Shown here in pieces: positions 44,903 to 52,920 of a DNA stretch of 64,000 nt. The notes under the pieces are model-generated. The model worked only from the letters and a program-made list of their open reading frames with translations. It was not told where the DNA came from and ran no database searches. Made by a program: the position numbers and the translations under genes. Positions within the stretch are counted from its first letter, which is position 1; the number at the start of each line of letters is the position of its first letter. Source of the stretch: an uncultured Clostridia bacterium. Lineage in GTDB: Bacteria; Bacillota; Clostridia; Christensenellales; Borkfalkiaceae. The DNA lies in the NCBI GenBank assembly GCA_944330115.1, contig CALVIN010000003.1, positions 62,001 to 126,000 of the forward strand, read 5' to 3'.

Positions 44903-45703
44903 TCACCTTCCCTTCGAGCGGGAGAGGGCGCGCACAATAAATGATATTGCAAGCAGCACGAGCGATATCACCAAAAATATGCAGAAGAAAAAGAGCATAA
45001 ACGCACCCGCCGCCGCAACGCCGCCCGTGAACGCCGAGAGCGCCGCGGGACTTACGAAAAACAGGATAATGTCGGCGATGAGGAATATCAGCACATATGC
45101 GGCGAGCCCCGAGAGGGCGCCCTTTATATCCTCGCGGCTGAGCGTCATGTGGGTGGCTATAAAGCTGCCGATAAGCAAAAACACCCACCACTGCCAGCTG
45201 CCTATATACGAGAACATCAACGCAAAAGACCGCCACATATGGCCGAACGAACCGCCTAAATCGCCGATGAAATCTATCTGCGATATCTCCGCGGAAACGC
45301 CGGCGAACAGTTCGGGCAGCAGCAGATACAAAAGGCCCGCGAGTATGAGCGCGCCGACGAGCACGGGCGCTATGCCTATGAACAGGTTGCCCACGCGCTG
45401 ATAGATGCTGCGCGGGTTGTATGCGTGGCGCACATAGCCGAGCACGCCGTCGGACGAGTTGAGCTGAAAGAACTTTATTTCGAGTATCTTATGCCCGAAT
45501 ATCAGGCAGAACAGCGCGTGCGAGGCCTCGTGCACGGGAGTGCCGATAAAGCCCGTTATATAGCACACCGCGCGCCCGTGCGTGGCGAGGTTGCGGTAGA
45601 ACGCGCCGTTGCACAGCGCTATCACGAAGCCGAACAGAAATATAAAGCCGAGCGTGAACAGCATCTGCAATAAAAAACTTAAAATAAAAGTGCCGAAGTC
45701 CAT
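44903..45703 (-). CDS. Membrane protein with an HExxH motif (M50-like)
   Basis: 266 residues from ATG 45703. Six to seven membrane helices. GTPVHEASHALFCLIFGHKI carries an HExxH zinc site at the start of a helix, as in site-2-type peptidases, but I see no typical NxxPxxxLDG second motif; a non-peptidase relative is possible. The open frame upstream of 45703 is antisense-like reading of the neighbouring dehydrogenase and is discarded. Its own promoter lies at 45740-45768. Confidence 0.75.
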   Translation of the reverse strand: MDFGTFILSFLLQMLFTLGFIFLFGFVIALCNGAFYRNLATHGRAVCYITGFIGTPVHEASHALFCLIFGHKILEIKFFQLNSSDGVLGYVRHAYNPRSIYQRVGNLFIGIAPVLVGALILAGLLYLLLPELFAGVSAEISQIDFIGDLGGSFGHMWRSFALMFSYIGSWQWWVFLLIGSFIATHMTLSREDIKGALSGLAAYVLIFLIADIILFFVSPAALSAFTGGVAAAGAFMLFFFCIFLVISLVLLAISFIVRALSRSKGR

Positions 45704-45739
45704 GGCATTTACCGCCGAAAGTAAAAATATGTGTATTTT

Positions 45740-45768
45740 ATTGTATAAAAAAAGAGCGCCGCTGTCAA
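45740..45768 (-). promoter_or_regulatory. Promoter of the HExxH membrane protein gene
   Basis: TTGACA (45763-45768), 17 bp, TACAAT (45740-45745) on the minus strand, 37 bp before the start codon. Confidence 0.75.
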
Positions 45769-45844
45769 GGCGCCGCGCCCCTAAATAAAATACCCGCAAC
45801 CCGGGCGGCAAGGCAACGCGCCCGCCCTTTGCCACGGTTACAGC

Positions 45845-45879
45845 GCGGCGGGGCGGGCAAAATTTGCCCGCCCCGCCGC
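45845..45879 (-). terminator. Terminator after the zinc alcohol dehydrogenase gene
   Basis: Perfect stem GCGGCGGGGCGGGCAAA / TTTGCCCGCCCCGCCGC, 24 bp after the stop codon; no clear T run. Confidence 0.55.
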
Positions 45880-45903
45880 AATTGACCCGCATATATCCCG
45901 CAA

Positions 45904-46935
45904 CTATGGACGCACGGCCACCTTCAATACGCCGTCTTTTCCGCTTTCGAACAGCGCATACGCTTTGGCTATGTCTTTGAGCGCAAAGGTGTGCGTTATC
46001 AGCGGAGAGGCGTCGAGCCTGCCCTCCGAGATGAGCCGCAGTATTTCGGCGCAGTCGCAGCCGTCGACGCCGCCGAATTTTATCGTGAGGTTTTTGCCGT
46101 ACATATCGGGCAGCGGCAGAATTTGCGGCCGCTCGTACATGGCCGCGACGACTACGACGGCGTTGGGACGGGCATACCGCCACGCCATTTCGAATGTATC
46201 CTCGTTGCCGCCGCACTCCAGCACCCTGTCGGCCCCGCCTCGCGCAAGTTTGGCCGTTATTTCGGGCATATCCTCGGGGCAAACGCACTCCGCCCAGGGC
46301 AGCATGCGCGCCGCAAAGCCGCGCCGCCAGCCGTTCTTTTCGCATATTATCACGCGCGAGGGGTTTTTGAGCCGTGCGCACATGGCGGCGCACAGCCCCA
46401 CCGGGCCCGCGCCTATCACCAGCACGACGTCGCCCTCCTCCGCCTCGGAAATTTTTACCGACCAATAGCCCGTGGCAAGTATGTCGCCCGTGAACAGCGC
46501 GCGTTCGTCGCTCACGCTTTCGGGTATTTTTACGAGATTGGTGTCGGCAAACGGCACGCGCACGTACTCCGCCTGACCGCCGTCTATCCTGCACCCGAGC
46601 ACCCATCCGCCGTTTTTATCGGTGCAGTTGTTCACATAGCCGCGCTTGCAGAACCAACATTCGCCGCAGTATGTCTCTACATTTATGCACACCCTGTCGC
46701 CAGGGCGCACGTTGTGCACGGCGGGGCCGGCCTCCTCCACCACGCCCACAAGCTCGTGGCCGACGGTTATGCCCTTCACCGCGCGCGGCACCGCGCCCCG
46801 CTTTATGTGCAGGTCGCTCGTGCAGATGCTCGCGAGCGTCACCTTCACCACCGCGTCGCGCGGGTCGCAGAGCTTTGGCACGGGCTTTTGCGTGAGTTCA
46901 AATTTTCCGTCGTCTATGTATGTATATGCCAGCAT
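45904..46935 (-). CDS. Zinc-dependent alcohol dehydrogenase, medium-chain family
   Basis: 343 residues from ATG 46935, preceded by AAGGGGGC. Catalytic zinc residues in ICTSDLHIKRG and VGHELVGVV, structural zinc cluster CGECWFCKRGYVNNC, Rossmann loop VIGAGPVGLCAA. The pattern resembles threonine/sorbitol-type dehydrogenases. Single-gene transcript between a terminator and the tRNA region. Substrate cannot be given. Confidence 0.92.
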   Translation of the reverse strand: MLAYTYIDDGKFELTQKPVPKLCDPRDAVVKVTLASICTSDLHIKRGAVPRAVKGITVGHELVGVVEEAGPAVHNVRPGDRVCINVETYCGECWFCKRGYVNNCTDKNGGWVLGCRIDGGQAEYVRVPFADTNLVKIPESVSDERALFTGDILATGYWSVKISEAEEGDVVLVIGAGPVGLCAAMCARLKNPSRVIICEKNGWRRGFAARMLPWAECVCPEDMPEITAKLARGGADRVLECGGNEDTFEMAWRYARPNAVVVVAAMYERPQILPLPDMYGKNLTIKFGGVDGCDCAEILRLISEGRLDASPLITHTFALKDIAKAYALFESGKDGVLKVAVRP

Positions 46936-47239
46936 TTTTGCCCCCTTATCATCGTTTATTGCGCCGCCCTGCGGCAATCTTGTGTATAATTTTTTATAAT
47001 ATACCGCCCGACGCGCCGGGCTGAACGGGCATCAGCTTGCAAGCCGCGCTTTACGCATGCCGTGCTGCGCCCACATATTATACCGCAGACGGCGCGCTTT
47101 TGCAATACCCATATGCGCGCGTATACGCGAAAAATATCCGCATATAAAACAAAGGAGCGCAAACATGACGCCGCATGCGCCCGCGCGCCCGCGATACGGC
47201 ATTTTTTTAAAAAACTTGCAAAAGAGCGGGCAAAATCGC

Positions 47240-47268
47240 TTGTTTTTTTGTGTTCAGTTATATATAAT
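47240..47268 (+). promoter_or_regulatory. Promoter of tRNA-Gln
   Basis: TTGTTT (47240-47245), 17 bp, TATAAT (47263-47268). Start of transcription would be about 80 bp before the tRNA. Confidence 0.55.
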
Positions 47269-47356
47269 AGATAGGCGTTGACAAGGCAGCGGCCCGTTTT
47301 CCTTTCGCGCAACCTGCGCGGCGGAAACTTTTTCGGCCGGCCGAACAACTTTATAT

Positions 47357-47431
47357 TGGGGCGTCGCCAAGCGGTAAGGCAACGGACTCTGACTCCGTCA
47401 TTCGGGTGTTCAAATCACTTCGCCCCAGCCA
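47357..47431 (+). tRNA. tRNA-Gln (CUG anticodon)
   Basis: 75 nt with encoded CCA. Acceptor TGGGGCG pairs with CGCCCCA, anticodon arm ACGGA-CTCTGAC-TCCGT gives anticodon CTG, T-loop TTCAAAT. It borders the AT-rich island that starts just downstream, a usual position for integrated elements. Confidence 0.93.
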
Positions 47432-47437
47432 TTTTGG

Positions 47438-47486
47438 AATAATTCGAACTTCTTCATCATTCGCAAGACGTTCGGATTATTTTTAT
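47438..47486 (+). terminator. Terminator after tRNA-Gln
   Basis: AATAATTCGAAC / GTTCGGATTATT stem followed by TTTTATTATT. Confidence 0.65.
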
Positions 47487-47501
47487 TATTGAAGAATTTC
47501 A

Positions 47502-47540
47502 ATAAATAATGGGGATAGCTTCGCTAACCCCATTATTTAT
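47502..47540. terminator. Bidirectional terminator hairpin
   Basis: Perfect 13-bp stem ATAAATAATGGGG / CCCCATTATTTAT around a TAGC-TTCG-CTA core. It starts at the stop codon of the 37-residue frame on the minus strand. Confidence 0.7.
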
Positions 47541-47650
47541 TCTAACACATTCTGTGATATAGTTGATATTCTGCCCGATTCTTTTATAACCGCATCCATA
47601 ACCAAGGCCCCACGAAGTATCAGGCAGAATAAAATGAATGATAGTCTCAT
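47537..47650 (-). CDS. Candidate 37-residue membrane peptide
   Basis: MRLSFILFCLILRGALVMD begins the peptide, a single hydrophobic helix at about 3-19, then a polar tail ending SGRISTISQNVLE. AAAAGGAGG precedes the ATG by nine bases and a strong terminator begins at the stop codon, so the gene boundaries are well marked. It could be a type I toxin-like or signalling peptide; no family is recognised. The frame is open further upstream to 47824 but that part overlaps a tRNA-like fragment. Confidence 0.5.
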   Translation of the reverse strand: MRLSFILFCLILRGALVMDAVIKESGRISTISQNVLE

Positions 47651-47774
47651 ATAGCTTATCCTCCTTTTCCCTTTATTACTTTTCTCAAATAAGATTTCTA
47701 TGATTACGTTGACCACAGATTTCATAAAGATAAATAATAAAGTTTCCCAAAAGATATTTTCGACCAAACATCCA

Positions 47775-47806
47775 AGGTTATGGGGATTGGGATTCGAACC
47801 CAAAAT
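47775..47806 (-). other. tRNA 3'-end-like fragment
   Basis: On the minus strand TTGGGTTCGAATCCCAATCC plus CCATAACC looks like a T-arm (GGG-TTCGAAT-CCC) and the 3' strand of an acceptor stem. No matching 5' half is found, and it does not match the tRNA-Gln end. It may be a relic of an integration site. Confidence 0.45.
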
Positions 47807-48238
47807 GCGATATAAACTATACAATTAGATAGATCATAACGCTTAGATAATAAAAAATCAACTAATTTTGCATATAAGAGGCGGCGCGACGGCAGTGCGC
47901 CCGCCGGTTACGCGAGGCGAAAGCCCTACGCACGCTGTCAGACCACAATACGCCCGGTCTGCCGCAAAAATTTATTTAGTTAGCCTAACTAATTTTTTAT
48001 TTATGTCATATGACAACGGGCTCGTCAACCAAAGTTGCACATATTTTTTTAATATACTGCAAAAAAATCAAAGAGCAAATACACTTGCGGCTTGGGAATT
48101 TGTCCGTTTGTCATATTAGAAATGTAAAAACAACTTACCCGGGTAACTACCCGATCGGGACTTAGGGAATATATATATAATAGTAACTATACGAAGGTTA
48201 TAACTTTGTGCCGATTGATGCCTCCACAGCATAAAAAA

Positions 48239-48281
48239 GCGCAGAAAACTTGAACGCCTAAAAATGTTCCGTCTTCTGCGC
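48239..48281 (-). terminator. Terminator of a short minus-strand transcript
   Basis: GCGCAGAA / TTCTGCGC with an inner GAAC / GTTC pair; T6 follows on the minus strand. It overlaps the end of the 29-residue frame. Confidence 0.7.
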
Positions 48282-48347
48282 AATCTTTATCCGCTCAAAC
48301 TTGATCGTTAAGCAAAATATTGCTTTACTTGTCAAAGCAGCATACAT
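48258..48347 (-). CDS. Candidate 29-residue peptide
   Basis: MYAALTSKAIFCLTIKF begins the frame; it ends KTEHF. GAGGAG lies seven bases before the ATG, a TATAAT box at 48410-48415 lies about 65 bp upstream, and its last codons run into a terminator stem. The small self-contained unit resembles a type I toxin gene or a leader peptide, but codon evidence on 29 residues is thin. Confidence 0.4.
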   Translation of the reverse strand: MYAALTSKAIFCLTIKFERIKIAQKTEHF

Positions 48348-48449
48348 TTCATTACTCCTCAATAAAAATCGCCAATGACATTTAATAGCCTCTTAACAAC
48401 AATAGCAGTATTATATAAGACAATGTAGCATAAAAAATTCATTCAAAAT

Positions 48450-48478
48450 TTGACAGAGCAATAGATATTTGCTATAAT
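48450..48478 (+). promoter_or_regulatory. Consensus promoter of the PfkB kinase gene
   Basis: TTGACA (48450-48455), 17 bp, TATAAT (48473-48478): a perfect consensus, 28 bp before the ATG. Confidence 0.85.
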
Positions 48479-48506
48479 AATAAAAATATTTATTATAAGT
48501 GTAATT

Positions 48507-49469
48507 ATGCCCGATATATCATTGATTGGCAATGCCATTATAGATGTCATTGCAAAACCCATAGATAGAAATATTTTTAAAGATGAATCGTCGTCAGTTG
48601 ATTCTATTAAACTTACTTATGGCGGCGATGCTTTAAATGAATGCGTAATTCTATCGCGCTTTGGAAAACAAACTGAGCTTATTTCAAAAGTCGGCGGTGA
48701 TGAAGCTGGCTCAAAAATACTTGAGTTTTTAGATAAAAATAAAATAATAACTTCTAAAATAATCATAGATTCGAACGTTGAAACATCGATCAACCTCGTA
48801 TTAGTAGATAGCTGCGGAGAACGATTTTTTATTTCTAACCCATCAAGCAGCCAACGGCAACTTTCCAAAGACGATATTATTTGCCAACTTGAATCCACTG
48901 GGGAAATCATCAGTTTTGCAAGCATGTTCATCTCTCCACTTCTTGATATACCGGCAATGACCGAACTCTTCAAAACTATTAAAACAGATCACAAAAAAAT
49001 TCTTTCTGTCGACTTGGTTCGTGCAAAAAATGGATTGACACTACGCAATCTCGATGGACTTCTTCCTTATGTAGATTTTATTATGCCGAATGAAGAAGAA
49101 ATTTCAGCACTTACCGGCACTAACGATATTTGCAAAAATGCAAATGCTCTTCTTGACGCTGGCTGCAGTTGCGTCATTATAAAACGCGGAAAAAACGGAT
49201 GCTATATAAAATCCAAATCATTGGAATGTCACATTCCGGCTTATCCTGTGAAAAACTGCATAGATACTACCGGTGCCGGAGATAGTTTTGCTGCCGGTTT
49301 CCTTTGGGCGCTCTCTGAACATTGGACAATTCCAGATTGCGGTTGCTTCGGCACCGCCGTTGCCTCTTGTTCAATAGAACACATGGGAGCAACTGATGGT
49401 GTTCACTCTATTGATGAAGCATTGTCGCGATTTGATATCGTTAAAAATATGATGCTACATAAAAGATAG
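48507..49469 (+). CDS. PfkB-family carbohydrate kinase
   Basis: 320 residues. First signature GGDALNECVILSRFGKQTELISKVGGDEAG is present in register, second signature DTTGAGDSFAAGFLWAL carries the catalytic Asp and anion hole. Relatives phosphorylate fructose, ribose or similar sugars. It is AT-rich, has its own consensus promoter and faces the ROK gene of the island. Substrate cannot be told. Confidence 0.92.
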   Translation: MPDISLIGNAIIDVIAKPIDRNIFKDESSSVDSIKLTYGGDALNECVILSRFGKQTELISKVGGDEAGSKILEFLDKNKIITSKIIIDSNVETSINLVLVDSCGERFFISNPSSSQRQLSKDDIICQLESTGEIISFASMFISPLLDIPAMTELFKTIKTDHKKILSVDLVRAKNGLTLRNLDGLLPYVDFIMPNEEEISALTGTNDICKNANALLDAGCSCVIIKRGKNGCYIKSKSLECHIPAYPVKNCIDTTGAGDSFAAGFLWALSEHWTIPDCGCFGTAVASCSIEHMGATDGVHSIDEALSRFDIVKNMMLHKR

Positions 49470-49511
49470 TTTAAAAATGCATCTATCAATACTAAAATAA
49501 ATAATATATTC

Positions 49512-49549
49512 TAAATTGCTCCAAATGTTTAAACATTTGGAGCAATTTA
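49512..49549. terminator. 38-bp perfect palindrome between convergent kinase genes
   Basis: TAAATTGCTCCAAATGTTT followed by its exact reverse complement with no loop. It lies between the stops of PfkB (+) and ROK (-) and probably ends transcription both ways. Confidence 0.75.
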
Positions 49550-49647
49550 ACTTGATAAAATAATAAATTTTAAATGAAAATATTATTTATATACCACTTC
49601 TTCAAATATTTATCAAAACCATAAATTACACCGAAAAAATAATATTT

Positions 49648-50604
49648 TCAATCATTCATATGAATCTTTTTATACTTTCGCAAAGCAATAGCCGCCGCTC
49701 CTTTAAGCGCTGCATAATATCCTAAATTAGTACGCTCTATTGGCACATTTCTGGCAAACTCTACTGTTCCGAGTTCTATTTGTCGTCTTATTTCCGGCAA
49801 CAACAAATCAAGCGATTGCGAAACACCTCCACCAACAAATACGCGCGGCGGATTCAATACATTTAATCCTATAGCTATCGACCGACCTATATACTTCCCT
49901 GCTTCACGAAAAACATCAAGACTCTTTACATCATTTTCTCGCGCTAGCAATGATGCGCCATAAGCATTTACAGGATAATTTTTCCGCTTAAACAATTCCG
50001 CATAACTTGGGTCGTCATGAGCAAGCTGTTGTACTCTTCTGCCTATAGCCGCGCCGCTTGCATGAGCCTCACAACATCCTACCTGTCCACATGGACATGG
50101 ACGAGGATGCTCATACTCAACTTTGACGTGTCCTAATTCTCCAGAAACTCCATTGGCACCTGGCATATTTTCACCGTTCATAATAATTGCAGCCCCAATG
50201 CCGTTGGAAATATTATACCATAAAAAATCACGTTCGCCCGTAATATCAGCTTCAGCTATTGCGCTGGCATTAACATCACAATCAGTTGCAATAATTTCAA
50301 AACCTGTACGTTTGCTATATTCATCTAACATATCTAAATTTCGCCATCCGGTTGCCGGAGCAAGCAAAAGATATCTTTCATTTCTTACCATGCCAGGCGG
50401 TACAACCCCAAGCGCAGATAAACTATCGAAAGTCATTCCCAGTTCAGCAGTGCAAGCATGCAATAATTCAACAGTACGGTCAAAGTGTATATGCCAATCT
50501 TTTTCATGGCCCTCAAAACGTTTTGTCGCTAAAATTTCAAATTTATCATCTAAAACAGCAACTACAGTTTTGCTGCCACCCATATCAATAGCACCAAGAT
50601 ACAT
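49648..50604 (-). CDS. ROK-family sugar kinase
   Basis: 318 residues: ATP loop AIDMGGSKTVVAVLD, catalytic Asp in ATDCDVNASAIAE, GANGVSGELGHVKVE and the ROK zinc site CPCGQVGCCEAHASG. There is no N-terminal helix-turn-helix, so it is a kinase and not a repressor. Relatives act on glucose, N-acetylglucosamine or N-acetylmannosamine. It is the last gene of the TIR-NagB/HAD/ROK group, 25 bp after the HAD gene. Confidence 0.92.
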   Translation of the reverse strand: MYLGAIDMGGSKTVVAVLDDKFEILATKRFEGHEKDWHIHFDRTVELLHACTAELGMTFDSLSALGVVPPGMVRNERYLLLAPATGWRNLDMLDEYSKRTGFEIIATDCDVNASAIAEADITGERDFLWYNISNGIGAAIIMNGENMPGANGVSGELGHVKVEYEHPRPCPCGQVGCCEAHASGAAIGRRVQQLAHDDPSYAELFKRKNYPVNAYGASLLARENDVKSLDVFREAGKYIGRSIAIGLNVLNPPRVFVGGGVSQSLDLLLPEIRRQIELGTVEFARNVPIERTNLGYYAALKGAAAIALRKYKKIHMND

Positions 50605-50629
50605 AATCTTCTCCTAACAATATTAGAAT

Positions 50630-51298
50630 TTATATTTTATACAATTTACTCAATTTATCAACCAGCTCATAATAATCCGATACTATCATATCGTCCATAA
50701 GAAACTTTTGCATATATTGCTTTTTAGTTTGATTATAAGCCATTCCTATAAACGCACAACCTACACAGCAACTGCAAGCGTAATCATTCATTGTATCACC
50801 AATAAAAACTATATTTTCAACAGGGGTATGCAATTTTTCTGCAACTTTCAGAAGAGACCATGGCGCAGGCTTCATCTTCTCTGGCATATCGGGTACTCGC
50901 CCTACAATAGGAACAATGCAACCATTGCAAAAATCGTTTAAAAATGTTTGCACACAAGCTGACGAATTATTTGTCGCTATTCCCACGGCATAATTGTTAT
51001 CATATGCAAGCTGCAAAAAAATTTTTTCAACCCCTCTTATGGGCTGACAAGTTTTTACGGCTTCCGATTCTGCCACAGAAATAATGGAATCTGCAACACG
51101 AAAAGCGCTAAGTCTGACATCTTTTTTACTAATCTGACAACGAATAACATTAAAAACATCAAACGCATCACAATCGGGAGAAAAATTAACCCCGTATTCA
51201 CGCATTTTTTCATGCAGAATCAAACTAGTATGTGCAAGATTATAATTGTTAAAAAGCCGGCACATTGTACCATCAAAATCAAAAACGACTGAAATCAT
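50630..51298 (-). CDS. HAD-superfamily phosphatase
   Basis: 222 residues. Motif I VFDFDGTMCRLF with both Asp, motif II GIATNNSSA, Lys in EKMKPAPWSLLK and motif IV FIGDTMNDYACS. It resembles phosphoglycolate/sugar-phosphate phosphatases. Its ATG begins on the base after the stop codon of the TIR-NagB gene, so the two are coupled. Confidence 0.9.
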   Translation of the reverse strand: MISVVFDFDGTMCRLFNNYNLAHTSLILHEKMREYGVNFSPDCDAFDVFNVIRCQISKKDVRLSAFRVADSIISVAESEAVKTCQPIRGVEKIFLQLAYDNNYAVGIATNNSSACVQTFLNDFCNGCIVPIVGRVPDMPEKMKPAPWSLLKVAEKLHTPVENIVFIGDTMNDYACSCCVGCAFIGMAYNQTKKQYMQKFLMDDMIVSDYYELVDKLSKLYKI

Positions 51299-52597
51299 TT
51301 ACTTTGAGACTATCCATTCAGCTGTTTTTTTAGGATCACTCTCACTTATAGCAATATCATCAAGTCCCGCTTCGTGAGCAATAGTCTTTGTCGTTAAAAT
51401 ATAGGCATTGGGATGATTTCTCAATAAGGTAGCCGGCAACCCTGCTGTCATCGGACCGTTGAACATTCTTTTCAATATATTTGTTTTTTGTATATCAAAT
51501 ACAAGAATCAATAAAACGGATGACGACATTGCTACGCCAAGCCCTATTGTTATTATAGATTTTGACGGTTGATTGGGATCAATATATTTTTTACTATGCT
51601 CGCCGACCTCAACTATGCGCGGACCGTCATCTATTATTTCATCAATATCTGTATATGTGCCAACTTCATATGCAAGCACTTCGCCAACTGGTGAAATAGA
51701 TACAGCATGAACGCAAGGCGGAAACTCACGCAATAATTTTTGCATTTTTTGTAGAGGATCACTGTCAGTATATATACCGCTTAGCAAATGTAGCTGACTT
51801 TTTAATGGCGCCTTGTTCATCTCTCTCAGTGGCTCTATAAGTTTTTCATTGATATGTTTTGTGCGACTCGTTTCATGTTCTGACCATACTCCAAATGTTT
51901 CCGTATCTGAAAGAACAGTAGCCTCACCAAACGGACACCCGTCAAACTCATTAACAATGCGTCTCATCGCTCTAAAAATTGCCGAGGCACTTCGCCCTGT
52001 AGGAAGGATAACAGAAGATTCAGGATTCTTTTGAGCCATACTGAAATAAACACGCGCAGCACATTCCGCAGCGGCGCGGTCAGTATCGAATGCTAAAAGA
52101 CCTTTTGTCCAAACTTCATTTTTTATCCCGCGCTCAACCACCTTTTCATTGCTAGAGGTAATAGCAGGCTCAGCAAACTCTTTAGAAATACTATCAAGCG
52201 ATTTAACATCTTCAACCAGTTTTTCCAGCGTGTTATCACGCGTATCCAACCAGTCCAGCCACTGTGTAGATGTTAGAAAATAACTTAAATTATTTGGTTC
52301 TACTCGCTCTATGCGTAACCAGAATACAGGTTTTTTATATTTGTCAGCCAAAGATAATTCTCTTTTAACTTGCCGACTTGAATCCGCCTGCGCACAAAAC
52401 AACAATACAAGTGCCTTACAGTCTTTAATAGCATCATTTATAGCCTCATCCCACTGCTGTCCGGCTCGAATATCACGAGGCGCATACCATGTTTTTACAC
52501 CATTTTTTTCTAAATATTTAGAAAGATGCGCTACTAATTCTATTTTGCTAGAATGATAACTAATGAAAATACTTTTGTTTTTAAGTTCAGCATCCAT
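51299..52597 (-). CDS. TIR domain fused to a glucosamine-6-phosphate deaminase-like (NagB) domain
   Basis: 432 residues from ATG 52597 (a GTG at 52600 adds one). Residues 9-120 are a TIR domain: KSIFISYHSSKIELVAHLSK, TWYAPRDIRAGQQWDEAI, VLLFCAQADSSRQVKREL with a Glu at the NADase position. Residues 160-430 are NagB-like: LPTGRSASAIFRAM, LSDTETFGVWSEHETSRTKH, GPMTAGLPATLLRNHP. The NagB catalytic GxGxxGH appears as ISPVGE, so the key His seems lost; the domain may bind a sugar phosphate without turning it over. It heads a group with HAD and ROK genes. A TIR sensor/effector is inferred. Confidence 0.88.
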   Translation of the reverse strand: MDAELKNKSIFISYHSSKIELVAHLSKYLEKNGVKTWYAPRDIRAGQQWDEAINDAIKDCKALVLLFCAQADSSRQVKRELSLADKYKKPVFWLRIERVEPNNLSYFLTSTQWLDWLDTRDNTLEKLVEDVKSLDSISKEFAEPAITSSNEKVVERGIKNEVWTKGLLAFDTDRAAAECAARVYFSMAQKNPESSVILPTGRSASAIFRAMRRIVNEFDGCPFGEATVLSDTETFGVWSEHETSRTKHINEKLIEPLREMNKAPLKSQLHLLSGIYTDSDPLQKMQKLLREFPPCVHAVSISPVGEVLAYEVGTYTDIDEIIDDGPRIVEVGEHSKKYIDPNQPSKSIITIGLGVAMSSSVLLILVFDIQKTNILKRMFNGPMTAGLPATLLRNHPNAYILTTKTIAHEAGLDDIAISESDPKKTAEWIVSK

Positions 52598-52627
52598 CAC
52601 TAAAAAATCCCCTGCTGTAATATAATA

Positions 52628-52656
52628 ATTACACTTACAATATTCTTATTTGTTAA
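52628..52656 (-). promoter_or_regulatory. Likely promoter of the TIR-NagB operon
   Basis: TTAACA (52651-52656), 17 bp, TGTAAT (52628-52633) on the minus strand, 31 bp before the start codon. Confidence 0.5.
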
Positions 52657-52793
52657 AATTATATCATATATTTACATTAAACGCAACAATGCACATAAAT
52701 TTTTAACACTAAATATTGATATTTTATGATCTATTACAATCACACAATCTTAAAACATTAAATCATGCTAATAAATATCAAATACATAAAACT

Positions 52794-52831
52794 GCCGTGC
52801 GGCGGGAGGCGAAGGCCTCTCGCCGCACGGC
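52794..52831 (-). terminator. Terminator after the second swapped GH3 gene
   Basis: GCCGTGCGGCGGGAGGC / GCCTCTCGCCGCACGGC stem with a GAAG loop, at the right edge of the AT-rich island. Between it and the TIR-NagB promoter I see nothing else. Confidence 0.65.
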
Positions 52832-52920
52832 GGTTCTATAACAGGAGCGTATAAAACATGAATTTATCATTTATACACTGATGAACGGATATTTCACGGC
52901 TTAAATTTGCCGCGCTTTAT

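Larger units (their letters stand above)
47432..48506. other. Left end of an AT-rich island
   Basis: From about 47435 base composition falls sharply compared with the sequence to the left and stays low to about 52790. This part holds two hairpin terminators, a 37-residue reading frame, a tRNA-like fragment, a 17-bp palindrome TTAGTTAG-C-CTAACTAA (47976-47992) followed by T6, palindromes ACCCGGGT and CCCGATCGGG near 48138-48160, and a 29-residue reading frame. A short GC-rich patch (47880-47965) interrupts it. Confidence 0.7.

Noticed and set aside
45704-46606. Long minus-strand frame continuous with the HExxH protein
   Set aside because: It overlaps the zinc dehydrogenase in another frame, has low-complexity Arg-rich text and contains the promoter at 45740-45768.
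46956-47348. 130-residue minus-strand frame before the zinc dehydrogenase
   Set aside because: Basic, low-complexity translation, overlaps the probable tRNA promoter and has no ribosome site.
48190-48206. loxP-like arm (CTATACGAAGGTTAT)
   Set aside because: Only one arm is present and it has an extra G relative to the loxP arm; no inverted partner or recombinase, so treated as chance.
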